A stretch of 61,677 bases of DNA, taken from positions 1 to 61,677 of the IMG/VR virus record IMGVR_UViG_3300017757_000005; one strand, written 5' to 3'. Shown piece by piece: positions 16,863 through 25,348 of this stretch; position 1 is the stretch's first letter; each line of letters starts with the position of its first letter. Below the pieces are notes generated by a model, which did not search any database, was not told the DNA's origin, and saw only the letters and a list, made by a program, of their open reading frames with translations. This DNA is from a virus. A program made the translations under genes and the position numbers.

Positions 16863-17426
16863 TTAAATAGATGCGTCAATAGGTTTAGATTCTACTGGCT
16901 CTAACTTTTGCATCTTAATGTTAGGTGCCAACCTATTATTTGTTTCAGACCATTTCAATCCGACATATACTCGATACAACCCATCAGCTGTAATGAATAC
17001 ATCTTTGTTCCACTCTTCATATCCAGGAAGAGAAGTAGGAGTGATTATGTTGTTAGTTTGACTTGTAGATCTTTCAACCATTAAGTCTTCACCTTCACCA
17101 GATCCTTCTTCTTTATATATACTCTCATTTTGAGTAATCCTGCCATTCACTTGGTCAGCTAAATCCGACTTTGCGATAGTAGTAGCTTTATCAAGAGCAA
17201 ACTGAAGATCGTAAGAAACTGAAGAGCCGACACCATAAATAAATTCTTCGGCATCCCTGTTTCTAATTAATCCTTTTTCTACTTCTGCGTCTAAGTACCA
17301 AGTCGGCACTTTATTAAGAACACCATCACGATTTGCTTCAGTGGCAATCTTAGTAGTAGAACATGCTGCCAAAAATACCAGCATACCTGAGATTAGTAAG
17401 ATTTTAAAATTTTGAAATGATGACAT
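16863..17426 (-). CDS. LPP20-like outer-membrane lipoprotein
   Basis: The N-terminus has a basic/hydrophobic signal and a lipobox LAAC with the lipidated Cys at 22 (FLAACSTT). The mature part has the LPP20-type features PTWYL, then a helix-rich segment (LQFALDKATTIAKSDLADQVNG) and a C-terminal strand DGLYRVYVGLKWS. The family is bacterial and often accompanies FlgO/CsgG-type genes; from memory, curli-type genes have been reported in pelagimyophages. AAGGAGGTTTATA is an ideal ribosome site. I infer insertion in the host envelope, for example superinfection exclusion or lysis support. Confidence 0.75.
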   Translation of the reverse strand: MSSFQNFKILLISGMLVFLAACSTTKIATEANRDGVLNKVPTWYLDAEVEKGLIRNRDAEEFIYGVGSSVSYDLQFALDKATTIAKSDLADQVNGRITQNESIYKEEGSGEGEDLMVERSTSQTNNIITPTSLPGYEEWNKDVFITADGLYRVYVGLKWSETNNRLAPNIKMQKLEPVESKPIDASI

Positions 17427-17523
17427 TATAAACCTCCTTCACGATTTCAATTATGTTATTTGCCATTTCAGGATAGAAGTAAGTAATCCCAATCCCGATA
17501 GCAACTCCAATAATATATTTCAT
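17404..17523 (-). CDS. 39-aa membrane peptide
   Basis: ATG at 17523 to TAA at 17404; begins MKYIIGVAIGIGITYFYPEM, a single hydrophobic span, then NNIIEIVKEVYNVIISKF. AGGAGA lies about 11 nt upstream. Its end runs 23 nt into the lipoprotein gene, whose ribosome site is inside this frame, so translation is coupled. No family recognised; an envelope micropeptide acting with the lipoprotein is possible. Confidence 0.55.
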   Translation of the reverse strand: MKYIIGVAIGIGITYFYPEMANNIIEIVKEVYNVIISKF

Positions 17524-17537
17524 AATATAGTTATCTC

Positions 17538-17837
17538 CTAGTTCATTTCCGTAATTAGCTTCACGAATACAGAATACATTAATAACTGAGCACCCTCATA
17601 TAATAGGGCATCAGTTGCGTTAGCATCTGGGTCAAACTTTTGTTTTCCCTGCTTAGTTTCTTCCTTACATGTTCTAGTAGTTATCTCCTTAACTATAATA
17701 CCATTTTGGACAACCTGAGTCGTCTCTGTAGTACAGTTTGGACCATATGCTACAACCTTAGTCAAAGGTGCAGTATAGGCTGGAGGAGAACACATAGTGA
17801 CTCCAAGCATCATCAATATAGCTATTACTTTATTCAT
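17538..17837 (-). CDS. Small secreted protein of unknown function
   Basis: The start is placed at 17837 (MNKVIAILMMLGVTMCSPPA), because the ATG at 17846 overlaps the -10 of the promoter. The first 24 residues form a signal peptide; a CS at 17-18 could be a poor lipobox but Ala-x-Ala (YTAP) cleavage is equally likely. The mature part has two Cys (C36, C57-like spacing, NCTTETT...TRTCKEE) that could form a disulfide, and a hydrophobic C-terminal helix. It leads the three-gene envelope set ahead of UvsX. No family recognised. Confidence 0.6.
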   Translation of the reverse strand: MNKVIAILMMLGVTMCSPPAYTAPLTKVVAYGPNCTTETTQVVQNGIIVKEITTRTCKEETKQGKQKFDPDANATDALLYEGAQLLMYSVFVKLITEMN

Positions 17838-17844
17838 TATCATC

Positions 17845-17873
17845 ATTCTACTCTTAAAAAACTTAAAAGTAAA
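17845..17873 (-). promoter_or_regulatory. Promoter TTTACT-N17-TAGAAT
   Basis: -35 TTTACT at 17868-17873 and -10 TAGAAT at 17845-17850, spacing 17. The start codon chosen for the secreted protein (17837) is 7 nt after the -10, implying a leaderless transcript. Confidence 0.7.
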
Positions 17874-17893
17874 CCTCTGCTAAGTCTTTGAAT

Positions 17894-20377
17894 TTAAAAG
17901 AAATCCTCAAGACTGGCTGTTTGCTTTACTTTCCATCCAAGTGATTGTATCATGATATCGACTGGATCTAAGAATACCTTTTCAAACATCAAGTCATAAT
18001 CAGCATAATCATGTATGCCGAACTCTTTAGGAACAACATCTAGGAAGGATATAACATTCTCCCTGATGACATTAGGTTTTTTCAAGTAAACGAATTTAAT
18101 TTTCTCACCCTCTTTAATATCATTGTATCTTAGGTCTATGTTCTTTTCTTTCAAATAATGATTATAAAGTAAAGCACCTCTGACATGAATAGGAGTTGCT
18201 TTCCTATATATGCTCATAGAATCTTTATAGTTGCTGAGACCATTTACAGATCTAGGGAAGGAAATCTCTTCAATAGGTAAAGAGTTGAAATAGTTTCTAG
18301 TCTCTTCAATATATTTGAAGAGTTCATTATTATCACCATGTAGGATAACTGGTATCACACCCTTTAGAAGTTCACGAACAGCATAGGGAGTAGAAGATTT
18401 AATCATCTCTAGTCCCATAATTTTCATCTTAGGTTTTTTATAGGACACACCTTCAGAATTATATACTGAAAGAACATACCTTTTTTTCGCAGTCCATAAA
18501 CCTTTATCAGCTAGAACTTCTCTTTCCATAACCATCTTGTTAGCAAAGGCATTTTGCCTATTAGCCAGTTCAGAATATTGTTCATTTATATATGGCATAA
18601 ATTTATCATTACATATAGTGTCTAGGAACTTGATGGTTTTATTTATGTCAGATTGTTTATCTCCCATAACTTTATCTACAAGTTTTTCGAATGTCACATA
18701 TATAGAATCTGTATCAACAGCGATAATATAATCTTCGTTTTCTGTACCGATTATCTTGTTGAGATATTCATTCATTCTATCGTGTATCCAACGAATAGAT
18801 AATTGACCAGAAGTAGTAATAGCTTCAGCCATTTTTAAATTAAAGTATCTGAAGTATTGATTACCAAGTGCACCATAAGCTGAGTTAAGAGCAATCTTCA
18901 AACCCATCTGATAATTATTCTTACTTGATATAACTTTTAGCTGACGAGTATCTTTCTCATCCTCATATAATTGCTGTGCTTGAAGCATCTCTTTCTTAGC
19001 GATCTTCCTTTGATTATAGAAGTCTTCCATAATACTAGGGAATACACCTCTGAAATCTTTTCTATATTGAGAGCCATTGGCAGCAACAGCAAACTCCGAA
19101 TCTATGGCAGGGTTTTTAAGATAATGCTCAACTCCTTTTTCTACAGACTCAGGTTGTAGAGTTTCGGGAGATATATTATATTGCATAATTAAATGGGGAT
19201 ACAGCGAGTTCAAGTCAAATGAAGCAACCCATTTATGTAAACCAATCAATGGCTCTTTTACGAATGCTCCTTCAAACTTAGTCTTTTTATCTTCATTAGA
19301 TTTCGGTGGTATTACCACATTTACTTTCATCAGATAATTGTGAACAATCATATCCCACATACGAACCTGAGAAAATACATCATCATAATTAATCTTAGCA
19401 TTATATGCCATAGTAAGCTGAAGTTCAATCAGCTTCATTTTATCTTCTAGCCTGTCAACTAATACTGTATCAATAACATTATAATCAACAAATTTATTCC
19501 AATCATTTCTATAGAACTCTGAGAATGTTGCGTACTCACTATGGTCAAGTTTCTTTTGACCAAGTTCAACGAAGGCAATATTATCTAGACGATAAGATTC
19601 TTGTGCTGTGTAAGTATATTTTTTATAGAGGTCAAGATAATCAAGTTGAGCAATACCTGCGATTGCTATGGCGAACTCTTTATTACCTTTTACGAATATC
19701 TCTCGTTCATGTACAATTTTCCAAGGAGACAATCTACGAGCATGGTCTTCGCCAATTACATGACACATTCTTCGCCATAAATATGCGAGGTCAAAAAACT
19801 GAGAGTTCCAACCTGTAATTACATCAGGATAATTTTCAATCCAGTAATCTAGGAACTTGTGAAATAAAATCTTTTCATCACGACAATATACATATCGCCA
19901 GTTATTATGTTGCTTTTCGTCACCTGTATATTCTTTAGTGCCGAAAGTAATAATCTCTTTTGAATGATTATCTTGTAAAGTAATTAGTAGAAGTTTCTCG
20001 TTGGCTCGTTCAATATTAGTGAATCCTTCTTCAGTTTCAGTCTCAATATCTATTGACCAAATCTTAATAAGTTCTTTATCCCATTCAATATCATCCTTAA
20101 ACTCATCATGCATATATTGGTAATGCCACTGAGTTTGACCATGTACTTCCATAACATCATTGTATCGGTGTACAAAGTCTTTAGCATCCTTTATAGATCC
20201 TTGTTGGATTTTATAAGCAGGATGCCCTTTAAGAGTTTTGTATGGTGTTTCGCCTTTACCTTTTGTGACCCATACACTGGGTTTGAAAGGTATCTTCTCG
20301 GCTTTTCGCTTCGTGCCAGAAATATATCTGACTAGAAGCTGATTACCATGGGGATGAACATTTGTATAAAACTTCAT
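17894..20377 (-). CDS. 43: Family B DNA polymerase (T4 gp43-like)
   Basis: An 827-residue replicative polymerase. Exonuclease motif I is WSIDIETETEEG (near 107-118), exo II NSQFFDLAYL, and exo III YNVIDTVLVDRL. Polymerase motif A is ASFDLNSLYPHL, motif B KIALNSAYGALGN and motif C AVDTDSIYV with the catalytic DTD. The C-terminal SLEDFF fits a sliding-clamp-binding tail for gp45 (24348). It is slightly shorter than T4 gp43 (898). Its promoter (20385-20413) abuts the start codon, with no ribosome site between them. Confidence 0.95.
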   Translation of the reverse strand: MKFYTNVHPHGNQLLVRYISGTKRKAEKIPFKPSVWVTKGKGETPYKTLKGHPAYKIQQGSIKDAKDFVHRYNDVMEVHGQTQWHYQYMHDEFKDDIEWDKELIKIWSIDIETETEEGFTNIERANEKLLLITLQDNHSKEIITFGTKEYTGDEKQHNNWRYVYCRDEKILFHKFLDYWIENYPDVITGWNSQFFDLAYLWRRMCHVIGEDHARRLSPWKIVHEREIFVKGNKEFAIAIAGIAQLDYLDLYKKYTYTAQESYRLDNIAFVELGQKKLDHSEYATFSEFYRNDWNKFVDYNVIDTVLVDRLEDKMKLIELQLTMAYNAKINYDDVFSQVRMWDMIVHNYLMKVNVVIPPKSNEDKKTKFEGAFVKEPLIGLHKWVASFDLNSLYPHLIMQYNISPETLQPESVEKGVEHYLKNPAIDSEFAVAANGSQYRKDFRGVFPSIMEDFYNQRKIAKKEMLQAQQLYEDEKDTRQLKVISSKNNYQMGLKIALNSAYGALGNQYFRYFNLKMAEAITTSGQLSIRWIHDRMNEYLNKIIGTENEDYIIAVDTDSIYVTFEKLVDKVMGDKQSDINKTIKFLDTICNDKFMPYINEQYSELANRQNAFANKMVMEREVLADKGLWTAKKRYVLSVYNSEGVSYKKPKMKIMGLEMIKSSTPYAVRELLKGVIPVILHGDNNELFKYIEETRNYFNSLPIEEISFPRSVNGLSNYKDSMSIYRKATPIHVRGALLYNHYLKEKNIDLRYNDIKEGEKIKFVYLKKPNVIRENVISFLDVVPKEFGIHDYADYDLMFEKVFLDPVDIMIQSLGWKVKQTASLEDFF

Positions 20378-20384
20378 TAATACA

Positions 20385-20413
20385 ACTCTACTCTAGATTT
20401 GTTTAAAAGTAAA
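20385..20413 (-). promoter_or_regulatory. Promoter TTTACT-N17-TAGAGT of gp43
   Basis: -35 TTTACT at 20408-20413, -10 TAGAGT at 20385-20390, spacing 17. The -10 ends 7 nt before the polymerase ATG at 20377, a leaderless arrangement. Confidence 0.7.
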
Positions 20414-20414
20414 G

Positions 20415-20729
20415 TTATACAATTAATTTTTTTTCGGGAGTCATAATACTAGGACTTCCCCATATTCTCTTATATTCGTCTTTTAATTGTTGGGTTGGAA
20501 TTACAACAGACTGTATAGCTGTTTTGTAAAATATGATAGAATTAGCTGGATCGCCATATGGGCAATAAGGTGCTAATCCTACTTGTGATTTTCCTTGGTC
20601 ATTAGGGTTATCGGTGACTAGCATACTTGGAACTTTACATTCATATTGCTCAACACCGAAGTCGACTATTTCTGCTACGATAATCTCACCTGAGTTCATC
20701 ATAAACAATTTGATATTTTCATCTTTCAT
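20415..20729 (-). CDS. Sm-like small beta protein
   Basis: The start at 20729 (MKDENIKLFMMNSGEIIVAE) has GGAGAT upstream; an in-frame ATG further up at 20765 lies inside a hairpin and is rejected. The 104-residue protein begins with LFMMNSGEIIVAEIVDF, close to LKLTTGETLVATIRAD in the protein at 36621, and to the Sm-fold strand pair. The middle (PYCPYGDPANSIIFYKTAIQSVVIP) looks like the second half of a small barrel. The Sm-like relationship is an inference from this pattern. It lies between Hsp20 and gp43. Confidence 0.6.
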   Translation of the reverse strand: MKDENIKLFMMNSGEIIVAEIVDFGVEQYECKVPSMLVTDNPNDQGKSQVGLAPYCPYGDPANSIIFYKTAIQSVVIPTQQLKDEYKRIWGSPSIMTPEKKLIV

Positions 20730-20754
20730 AATATATCTCCATATTAAAGTGGTG

Positions 20755-20776
20755 CTCCCCAGCATCGGCTGGGGAG
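20755..20776 (-). other. 9-bp GC hairpin after hsp20
   Basis: CTCCCCAGC pairs with GCTGGGGAG around a 4-nt loop, 10 nt after the Hsp20 stop. No U-run follows on the minus strand, so it may stabilise or process the mRNA end, or terminate weakly. Confidence 0.6.
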
Positions 20777-20786
20777 TCTTGGTTAA

Positions 20787-21212
20787 TTACTTAATGTCGA
20801 TGACTTTAAGTTTCTTCTCTTCAGGAATAATCCTTTCGAGTTCGACGGAAAGCATTCCATCTTTTAGAGTGCCACCTTTGACTATAACATCATCAGCAAC
20901 TGTAAATGTACGAGCAAAGTTTCTCTTAGAGATACCTCTATGTACATATTCTTCTTCAGTTGTTTCTTCAGAAGGCACCGACTTAATAGTCAAAGTGTTC
21001 TCCTGATGTTCAACTGTAATATCTTTTTTAGAAAACCCAGCCACAGCCATTTCAATAGCAAACTTCTCATCGCTGAGTCTTTTGATATTGTATGGTGGAT
21101 AAGTTTCTTGTTTGTGGATTTCTCCGACTCTATCGAATGTATCGAATAAATTGTCGAAGCCGATTGAAAAGGGAGCAAGTCTGCTGTCCCTCCATAGATT
21201 ATAATGCGTCAT
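20787..21212 (-). CDS. Small heat-shock protein Hsp20
   Basis: The start at 21212 (MTHYNLWRDSRL) follows AAGGAGG; the longer frame to 21254 has no such site. At 141 residues it is a typical Hsp20: an N-terminal arm, then the alpha-crystallin domain from about 45 (YNIKRLSDEKFAIEMAVAGF) to the A-x-x-x-n-GxL box (KGGTLKDGMLSVELERIIP), with a short basic tail. Hsp20 proteins hold unfolded proteins as oligomers. They are a hallmark of cyanomyophages, presumably aiding virion or host protein folding. A TATAAT-like element and TTGAAA lie upstream (21272-21303), but their spacing (20 nt) is poor. Confidence 0.92.
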   Translation of the reverse strand: MTHYNLWRDSRLAPFSIGFDNLFDTFDRVGEIHKQETYPPYNIKRLSDEKFAIEMAVAGFSKKDITVEHQENTLTIKSVPSEETTEEEYVHRGISKRNFARTFTVADDVIVKGGTLKDGMLSVELERIIPEEKKLKVIDIK

Positions 21213-21322
21213 ATTTTCCTCCTTATGAAGCGAGTTTAATTTACGAGAACCCATTATGGCATTCTCTCTACATTATATATAGGTATCATTACAAAAATTT
21301 CAAGTCCTTTATATAAATTATT

Positions 21323-22576
21323 TTACGAGACCCTCACGAATAATGCTGGCACTTTGTACCAGTCAGCTCCTGCAGGATCGTACGATGTTGCTTGCTGTGG
21401 ACCCATATTTCTCCAAGTGCTATTACCTGTAGAATCTATTTGTGCCCAGCTGTTCAAACCACCTGCGTCTCCAGGGTTTAAACCTGAAGCAGTATTGGGT
21501 GGCGAATAATTGCTTGTATATCCTGGACCCAAGTCACTTGTGCTTATAGTTCCAGTATGATACCAAAGTTTGTCACCAGATACAGTATTTCCAACATTAA
21601 TAAAGTCTGGAGTTGTACCAGCTAAATCATTGAAATAGTATAGGAAAGCATAAGACTGATTATCTCCTAAAGCTGTAGATGGTAAATTTGTTGAGTTAGT
21701 AGCAGTTGTAGCAGTGGTTGCTGTTAGAGCATTCCCAGTAGTATCTGCATCAATAGATGAAGGCAATCTAGCTTTGTTTAAAGTACCACTTGCTATATTA
21801 GTAGCATTAGTTGTATCAGTAGTTGCCGATGCTGCCAGCGAAGAAGTATCTGCTTTCGCATTTATCTGTGTTTGTACATTTCCAGTCACACTATTAATAT
21901 GTTGAAACTCTGTGTTAGTCACAGTTCCATCAGCAATCTTAGTTGCGTCAATCGCAGCAGATGCTTTTATATTAGCATCTTCAATATTTGAAATAGAGTT
22001 GCCAGTACCATCAGCATCAATAGTTTTATTTGTTAAAGTATCAGTAGATGTTCCAGTTAGGTAGCCAGCATTATTGGTAAACATATCAACATTACCAGCT
22101 TTATTAGTAAGAGTATCAGATGAAGATGCTGTGATATATCCACTATTATTAGTGAACATAGAAATATTTCCAGACTTATTAGTAAGTGTGTCTGTAGAAG
22201 ACGCTGTAATAAATCCTGTTAAGTCAGGTGGAGTATTAGTAAATACACCTGTGACATTATTAAATGCCAAAGATCCAGTACCAGATGCTGAAGCATTGAT
22301 GGCTGATAAATCTGTATATAAGATACCAGCTGTATCGGATCCAGGTTGCCATTCCCCAGCAGATGCGTTGTATTTTAAAACCTGACCATTAGAAAGTCCA
22401 GTAGTATTTACATCTCCTAGTGATGCCAATGTCACATTCGCACCCTGTAATGCAGATACTAGATTTCCATATGTAATATGTTTTGTAGTAGATTCGGAAG
22501 TGTCAACAATCAGTAATTTATCAATGGACTCTGGGGTCGCTAATACTGGAAGTTCACTAATCTTTGCGTCAGCCAT
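21323..22576 (-). CDS. Tail-fibre-like structural protein with repeats
   Basis: A 417-residue Ser/Thr/Asn/Ala-rich protein. It starts MADAKISELPVLATPES, a common N-terminus of marine phage fibre proteins, then GLSNGQVLKYN. Three or four units of the form TSSDTLTNKSGN...MFTNNSGYI follow at about 125-185, then AT-rich linker repeats. The C-terminus, from about 300, is a compact aromatic domain (SYAFLYYFNDLAG, WYHTGTISTSDLG, ADWYKVPALFVRVS), likely the receptor-facing or trimer tip. It is isolated from the other fibre genes, between Hsp20 and RegA. Confidence 0.75.
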   Translation of the reverse strand: MADAKISELPVLATPESIDKLLIVDTSESTTKHITYGNLVSALQGANVTLASLGDVNTTGLSNGQVLKYNASAGEWQPGSDTAGILYTDLSAINASASGTGSLAFNNVTGVFTNTPPDLTGFITASSTDTLTNKSGNISMFTNNSGYITASSSDTLTNKAGNVDMFTNNAGYLTGTSTDTLTNKTIDADGTGNSISNIEDANIKASAAIDATKIADGTVTNTEFQHINSVTGNVQTQINAKADTSSLAASATTDTTNATNIASGTLNKARLPSSIDADTTGNALTATTATTATNSTNLPSTALGDNQSYAFLYYFNDLAGTTPDFINVGNTVSGDKLWYHTGTISTSDLGPGYTSNYSPPNTASGLNPGDAGGLNSWAQIDSTGNSTWRNMGPQQATSYDPAGADWYKVPALFVRVS

Positions 22577-22585
22577 TTACTCTCC

Positions 22586-23002
22586 TTATTTCTTTTTCCC
22601 AATATTATATTTAGGTACTAATTCCCAAGAAGATTTATCTTTATGGGATAAAACCTTAATCTGAGAGAGGGATGCTTTTGGCTCAGCTTGACTAGAATCT
22701 ACAATATTTAATAGTTCCCAATCTTGTAGCAGAACAGCAATAGTATTCCTTCGCTCAATATCGTTATTAGCTATATTAGATTCTTTACCATCTAATGCGA
22801 AAAGTTCTTTAAAATGTACTATGAAATACTTGCCTTGTTTATGTAAAATATGGCAAGACTGAAATAGTTTGTTTTCTGTGCGAGAAGATATTCCTATTCG
22901 AGTTAGGGTTTCTCTAACTTTTAGAAAGTTATCTGGCTCTGGGAGTGTGACTTCAAGCATCTTCTCCGCAGTCCAATCGTAATGTATCATTTCAACTGAC
23001 AT
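22586..23002 (-). CDS. regA: Translational repressor RegA
   Basis: At 138 residues it aligns throughout with T4 RegA: FLKVRETLTRIGI, FQSCHILHKQGKYFIVHFKELF, then RRNTIAVLLQDWELLNIV and the terminal WELVPKYNIG. RegA binds the ribosome-binding region of early phage mRNAs and blocks translation, including clamp and clamp-loader messages in T4. It follows gp62 by 2 nt, as in T4. No truncation is seen. Confidence 0.95.
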   Translation of the reverse strand: MSVEMIHYDWTAEKMLEVTLPEPDNFLKVRETLTRIGISSRTENKLFQSCHILHKQGKYFIVHFKELFALDGKESNIANNDIERRNTIAVLLQDWELLNIVDSSQAEPKASLSQIKVLSHKDKSSWELVPKYNIGKKK

Positions 23003-23004
23003 GT

Positions 23005-23388
23005 CTATTTACCACCTTTATTTAGTTTTTGTTCAATAATGCTCATCTGGTCAGTTGTTAATATATCCATCACCTGACGAGCCTTTTCTGGAGAATATCC
23101 ATAATATTCCATAACCAGTTTCAAAGACTCGGTTTGCTTCTCATTTTTATGCCACTTCGAGAACCTTTTGCCTTTTGTAATAGTATTTAGTAAAAAATAG
23201 TATTGCCAAGACTTCGGGATATCATGATATTGGTTCATCATGTTGGACTGCATTATTGTGTCAGGGAAATAACTCAAACCTCTATTAATAATAAAGGGTA
23301 CATAATCCTTATCGGCAAGAGGATTATCCTGGAATAGATCCTTCTTGTCGTTAGTTATGTTGTTAATATAAAGGAAAGGGTTTGCCAT
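23005..23388 (-). CDS. 62: Clamp loader small subunit (T4 gp62-like)
   Basis: The 127-residue protein fits gp62 in position, length and sequence cues: NPFLYINNITNDKKDLF, then IINRGLSYFPDTI, and WQYYFLLNTITKGKRFSKW. It joins four gp44 subunits to load the gp45 ring on DNA. TAATG links it to gp44. No ATPase motif is expected or present. Confidence 0.9.
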   Translation of the reverse strand: MANPFLYINNITNDKKDLFQDNPLADKDYVPFIINRGLSYFPDTIMQSNMMNQYHDIPKSWQYYFLLNTITKGKRFSKWHKNEKQTESLKLVMEYYGYSPEKARQVMDILTTDQMSIIEQKLNKGGK

Positions 23389-24326
23389 TATTTAAACTTA
23401 CAGGAAGCCATTATCTCTGTAAGTGCTGCCATTTTATTAAGTTCATGGTCAGCGACAAATGCTGCTTTATACTGATAATCTGCGAGAATCAGAACCATTT
23501 GTGGAACTGAAGCAGATTCTAGTTTGTTATTAGCATTATTAAATATATCAGAAAATAATTGGGTTGTTTCAATATCACTATTTTTAGTGACCCATTTACG
23601 AACCTCTTTGAAGTTCTTATCCTTTAGAAGTGTAAAGAGATTATTCCAGGACTCTTCACTGACATTAATCATAATGCCACTATCTATCTTACCAGATACT
23701 GAATATCTTTGAAGTTCGTTCAGCACCCTTCGGAAGTCAGGATAATGTTTTTGTATAATTTCTACAACTGCTTTTTGCTCAAAGTCCACACCCTCAGTAT
23801 TAAGAATATGCTCCACTCTTTTATAGAAAGCTGTAGCAACTGCTGGTTTATCCTTAGCATCAGTCCTAAACTCAACCACAGCACATCTAGAGTGAAGTGG
23901 CTCAATAATCCTATTCTTAAAATTACAGGTAAATATAAATCGGCAGTTCCCAGAGAACTCTTCGATAAATGCTCTCAGTGCTGGCTGAGTACTGTTCGGA
24001 TTCAAATAATCAGCTTCATCAAGAATAACGATTTTCTTTGAGTCAGTCAGGGAAACCGACGAAGCAAAGTTTTTGATTTTTGTTCGTATCACATCAATGC
24101 CAGATTCTTCGGAACCATTAATGAACAGATACTCAGCACCGACTTCGTTGCATAGTGCTTTGGCGACAGTAGTTTTACCGACACCAGCAGTACCACAGAA
24201 CAGGAAGTTCGGCAGTTGCCCACTAGCAACAAACTCTTTGAATGTATCCCTTAAACTGTCAGGAAGGACACACTCCTCAATAGTCTTAGGTCTGTATTTC
24301 TCGACCCAAATAAATTGGTCATCCAT
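23388..24326 (-). CDS. 44: Clamp loader ATPase (T4 gp44-like)
   Basis: A 312-residue AAA+ protein: Walker A CGTAGVGKTTVAKAL (about 44-58), Walker B KKIVILDEADYL, sensor FIFTCNFKNRI, and an Arg finger in PLHSRCAVVEF. The N-terminus FIWVEKYRPKTIEE is the standard clamp-loader opening. It uses ATP to open and load the gp45 clamp. It lies 21 nt after gp45 and overlaps gp62. Confidence 0.95.
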   Translation of the reverse strand: MDDQFIWVEKYRPKTIEECVLPDSLRDTFKEFVASGQLPNFLFCGTAGVGKTTVAKALCNEVGAEYLFINGSEESGIDVIRTKIKNFASSVSLTDSKKIVILDEADYLNPNSTQPALRAFIEEFSGNCRFIFTCNFKNRIIEPLHSRCAVVEFRTDAKDKPAVATAFYKRVEHILNTEGVDFEQKAVVEIIQKHYPDFRRVLNELQRYSVSGKIDSGIMINVSEESWNNLFTLLKDKNFKEVRKWVTKNSDIETTQLFSDIFNNANNKLESASVPQMVLILADYQYKAAFVADHELNKMAALTEIMASCKFK

Positions 24327-24347
24327 AATATAAATCTCTCAGTAAAA

Positions 24348-25013
24348 TTAAAAGTCAAAAGTAGAGTCAGCTTCAACTGCGATGAAGTAAGTCAAGTCAT
24401 TCATCTTAGAAGCAAACTTAGAGATTCTTTTCTTAGAAATAGAAACTACATAATCCCCATCTAGCATTTTGAAATTATCAATCCTGAAATTTACTTTAAA
24501 CACTTTATCAGTTGTGCCCAAAGTAGCATCCCAAGAGTTAGAAGTAGCATTCTTTTTATCAGCTACAACTACACTAACATTCGAACCATCACCAATGAAT
24601 GATACATCACCAGATCTCAATACTGAAGATGTTTTCATAATCATATCATACATAGTTTTTGATAAGTCGAATTCAATATCTGCATCAACAGGAAGAGCAT
24701 CTTTAGTTGGCGATGCTAGAACTGATGGATCGGCAGCAAAATATTTTACTTTAGATTTACCATTTGCTACAGTGACAAACTTTTCATCAAAGGCAAGTTC
24801 AGGATCTGCATCAAATAAAGAATACACACCCAAAAACTCATTTAAGTCATAGATACCAAACTCACCATCAAAGTTTTCTTGGACAGTAGTACTAGCCATA
24901 ACATTTTTTTGTGCTGATATAGTCGATAAACGATTACCAGCTTTAATAAGAATATTGCCATTAATAGTGGCAAAGTTCTTAAGGACACTCAAAGTTTCTT
25001 TCGAAATTTTCAT
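24348..25013 (-). CDS. 45: Sliding clamp (T4 gp45-like)
   Basis: The start at 25013 (MKISKETLSVLKNFATINGN) is chosen because AAGGAGAAATAAT precedes it; a longer frame to 25043 lacks a site. The 221 residues match the gp45 length. The repeated beta-alpha-beta layout and SGDVSFIGDGSNVSVVV and YVVSISKKRISKFAS segments are typical. It forms a trimeric ring for gp43 and also for late transcription with gp55, so it links replication to structural gene expression. Confidence 0.9.
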   Translation of the reverse strand: MKISKETLSVLKNFATINGNILIKAGNRLSTISAQKNVMASTTVQENFDGEFGIYDLNEFLGVYSLFDADPELAFDEKFVTVANGKSKVKYFAADPSVLASPTKDALPVDADIEFDLSKTMYDMIMKTSSVLRSGDVSFIGDGSNVSVVVADKKNATSNSWDATLGTTDKVFKVNFRIDNFKMLDGDYVVSISKKRISKFASKMNDLTYFIAVEADSTFDF

Positions 25014-25017
25014 AATA

Positions 25018-25311
25018 TTATTTCTCCTTGTTAATTTTATCATGTTGATGTAAAGCCATCAATGCATAGTGAAGTATTTTTAAAATATCGGCACGATTAT
25101 AACCATCTTTCTTGCCATACCTTTGGGCATACTTCAATACATTACCCATAAAAAATCCCATACCATGACCACAATCAATAATAAATTCACTTGCTTGAAA
25201 TGAGTTTTTACTGTAGTGCCCCATGTAAGTTTTATCAATATATTCTTTGAAGTCTTCAATAAGTTTATCTTCATCAAATTTATAATCAATATTAGGATTT
25301 TTATTTTTCAT
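25018..25311 (-). CDS. DUF3310-like protein
   Basis: About 97 residues from the ATG at 25311; a TTG two codons upstream is an alternative. The core GFFMGNVLKYAQRYGKKDGYNRADILKI and ILHYALMAL match the DUF3310 pattern GNxxKYxxRxxxKxxxxDLxK, a helical phage domain. Function unknown, though the fold resembles MazG-like helical proteins. It lies just behind the tRNA-adjacent promoter, whose -10 is 7 nt from the ATG, and 4 nt before the clamp gene. Confidence 0.7.
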   Translation of the reverse strand: MKNKNPNIDYKFDEDKLIEDFKEYIDKTYMGHYSKNSFQASEFIIDCGHGMGFFMGNVLKYAQRYGKKDGYNRADILKILHYALMALHQHDKINKEK

Positions 25312-25318
25312 ATTCAAT

Positions 25319-25347
25319 ACTCTATATTAAAAAAACTTAAAAGTAAA
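25319..25347 (-). promoter_or_regulatory. Promoter TTTACT-N17-TAGAGT after the tRNA
   Basis: -35 TTTACT at 25342-25347 and -10 TAGAGT at 25319-25324, spacing 17. The -35 begins 1 nt past the tRNA CCA end. It should drive the DUF3310-like gene and the clamp/clamp-loader/regA operon. Confidence 0.7.
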
Positions 25348-25348
25348 G

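Noticed and set aside
20614-21006. 130-aa plus-strand frame over Hsp20 and the hairpin
   Set aside because: Covers two genes with clear families on the other strand; no independent support.
21272-21303. TATAAT with TTGAAA as hsp20 promoter
   Set aside because: The spacing is about 20 nt and it lacks the GAGTAGAAT context of the other promoters; left as a remark.
24330-24358. TTGACT/ATTTAT as a gp44 promoter
   Set aside because: The -35 lies in gp45 coding sequence and the -10 is poor; gp44 is likely transcribed with gp45.
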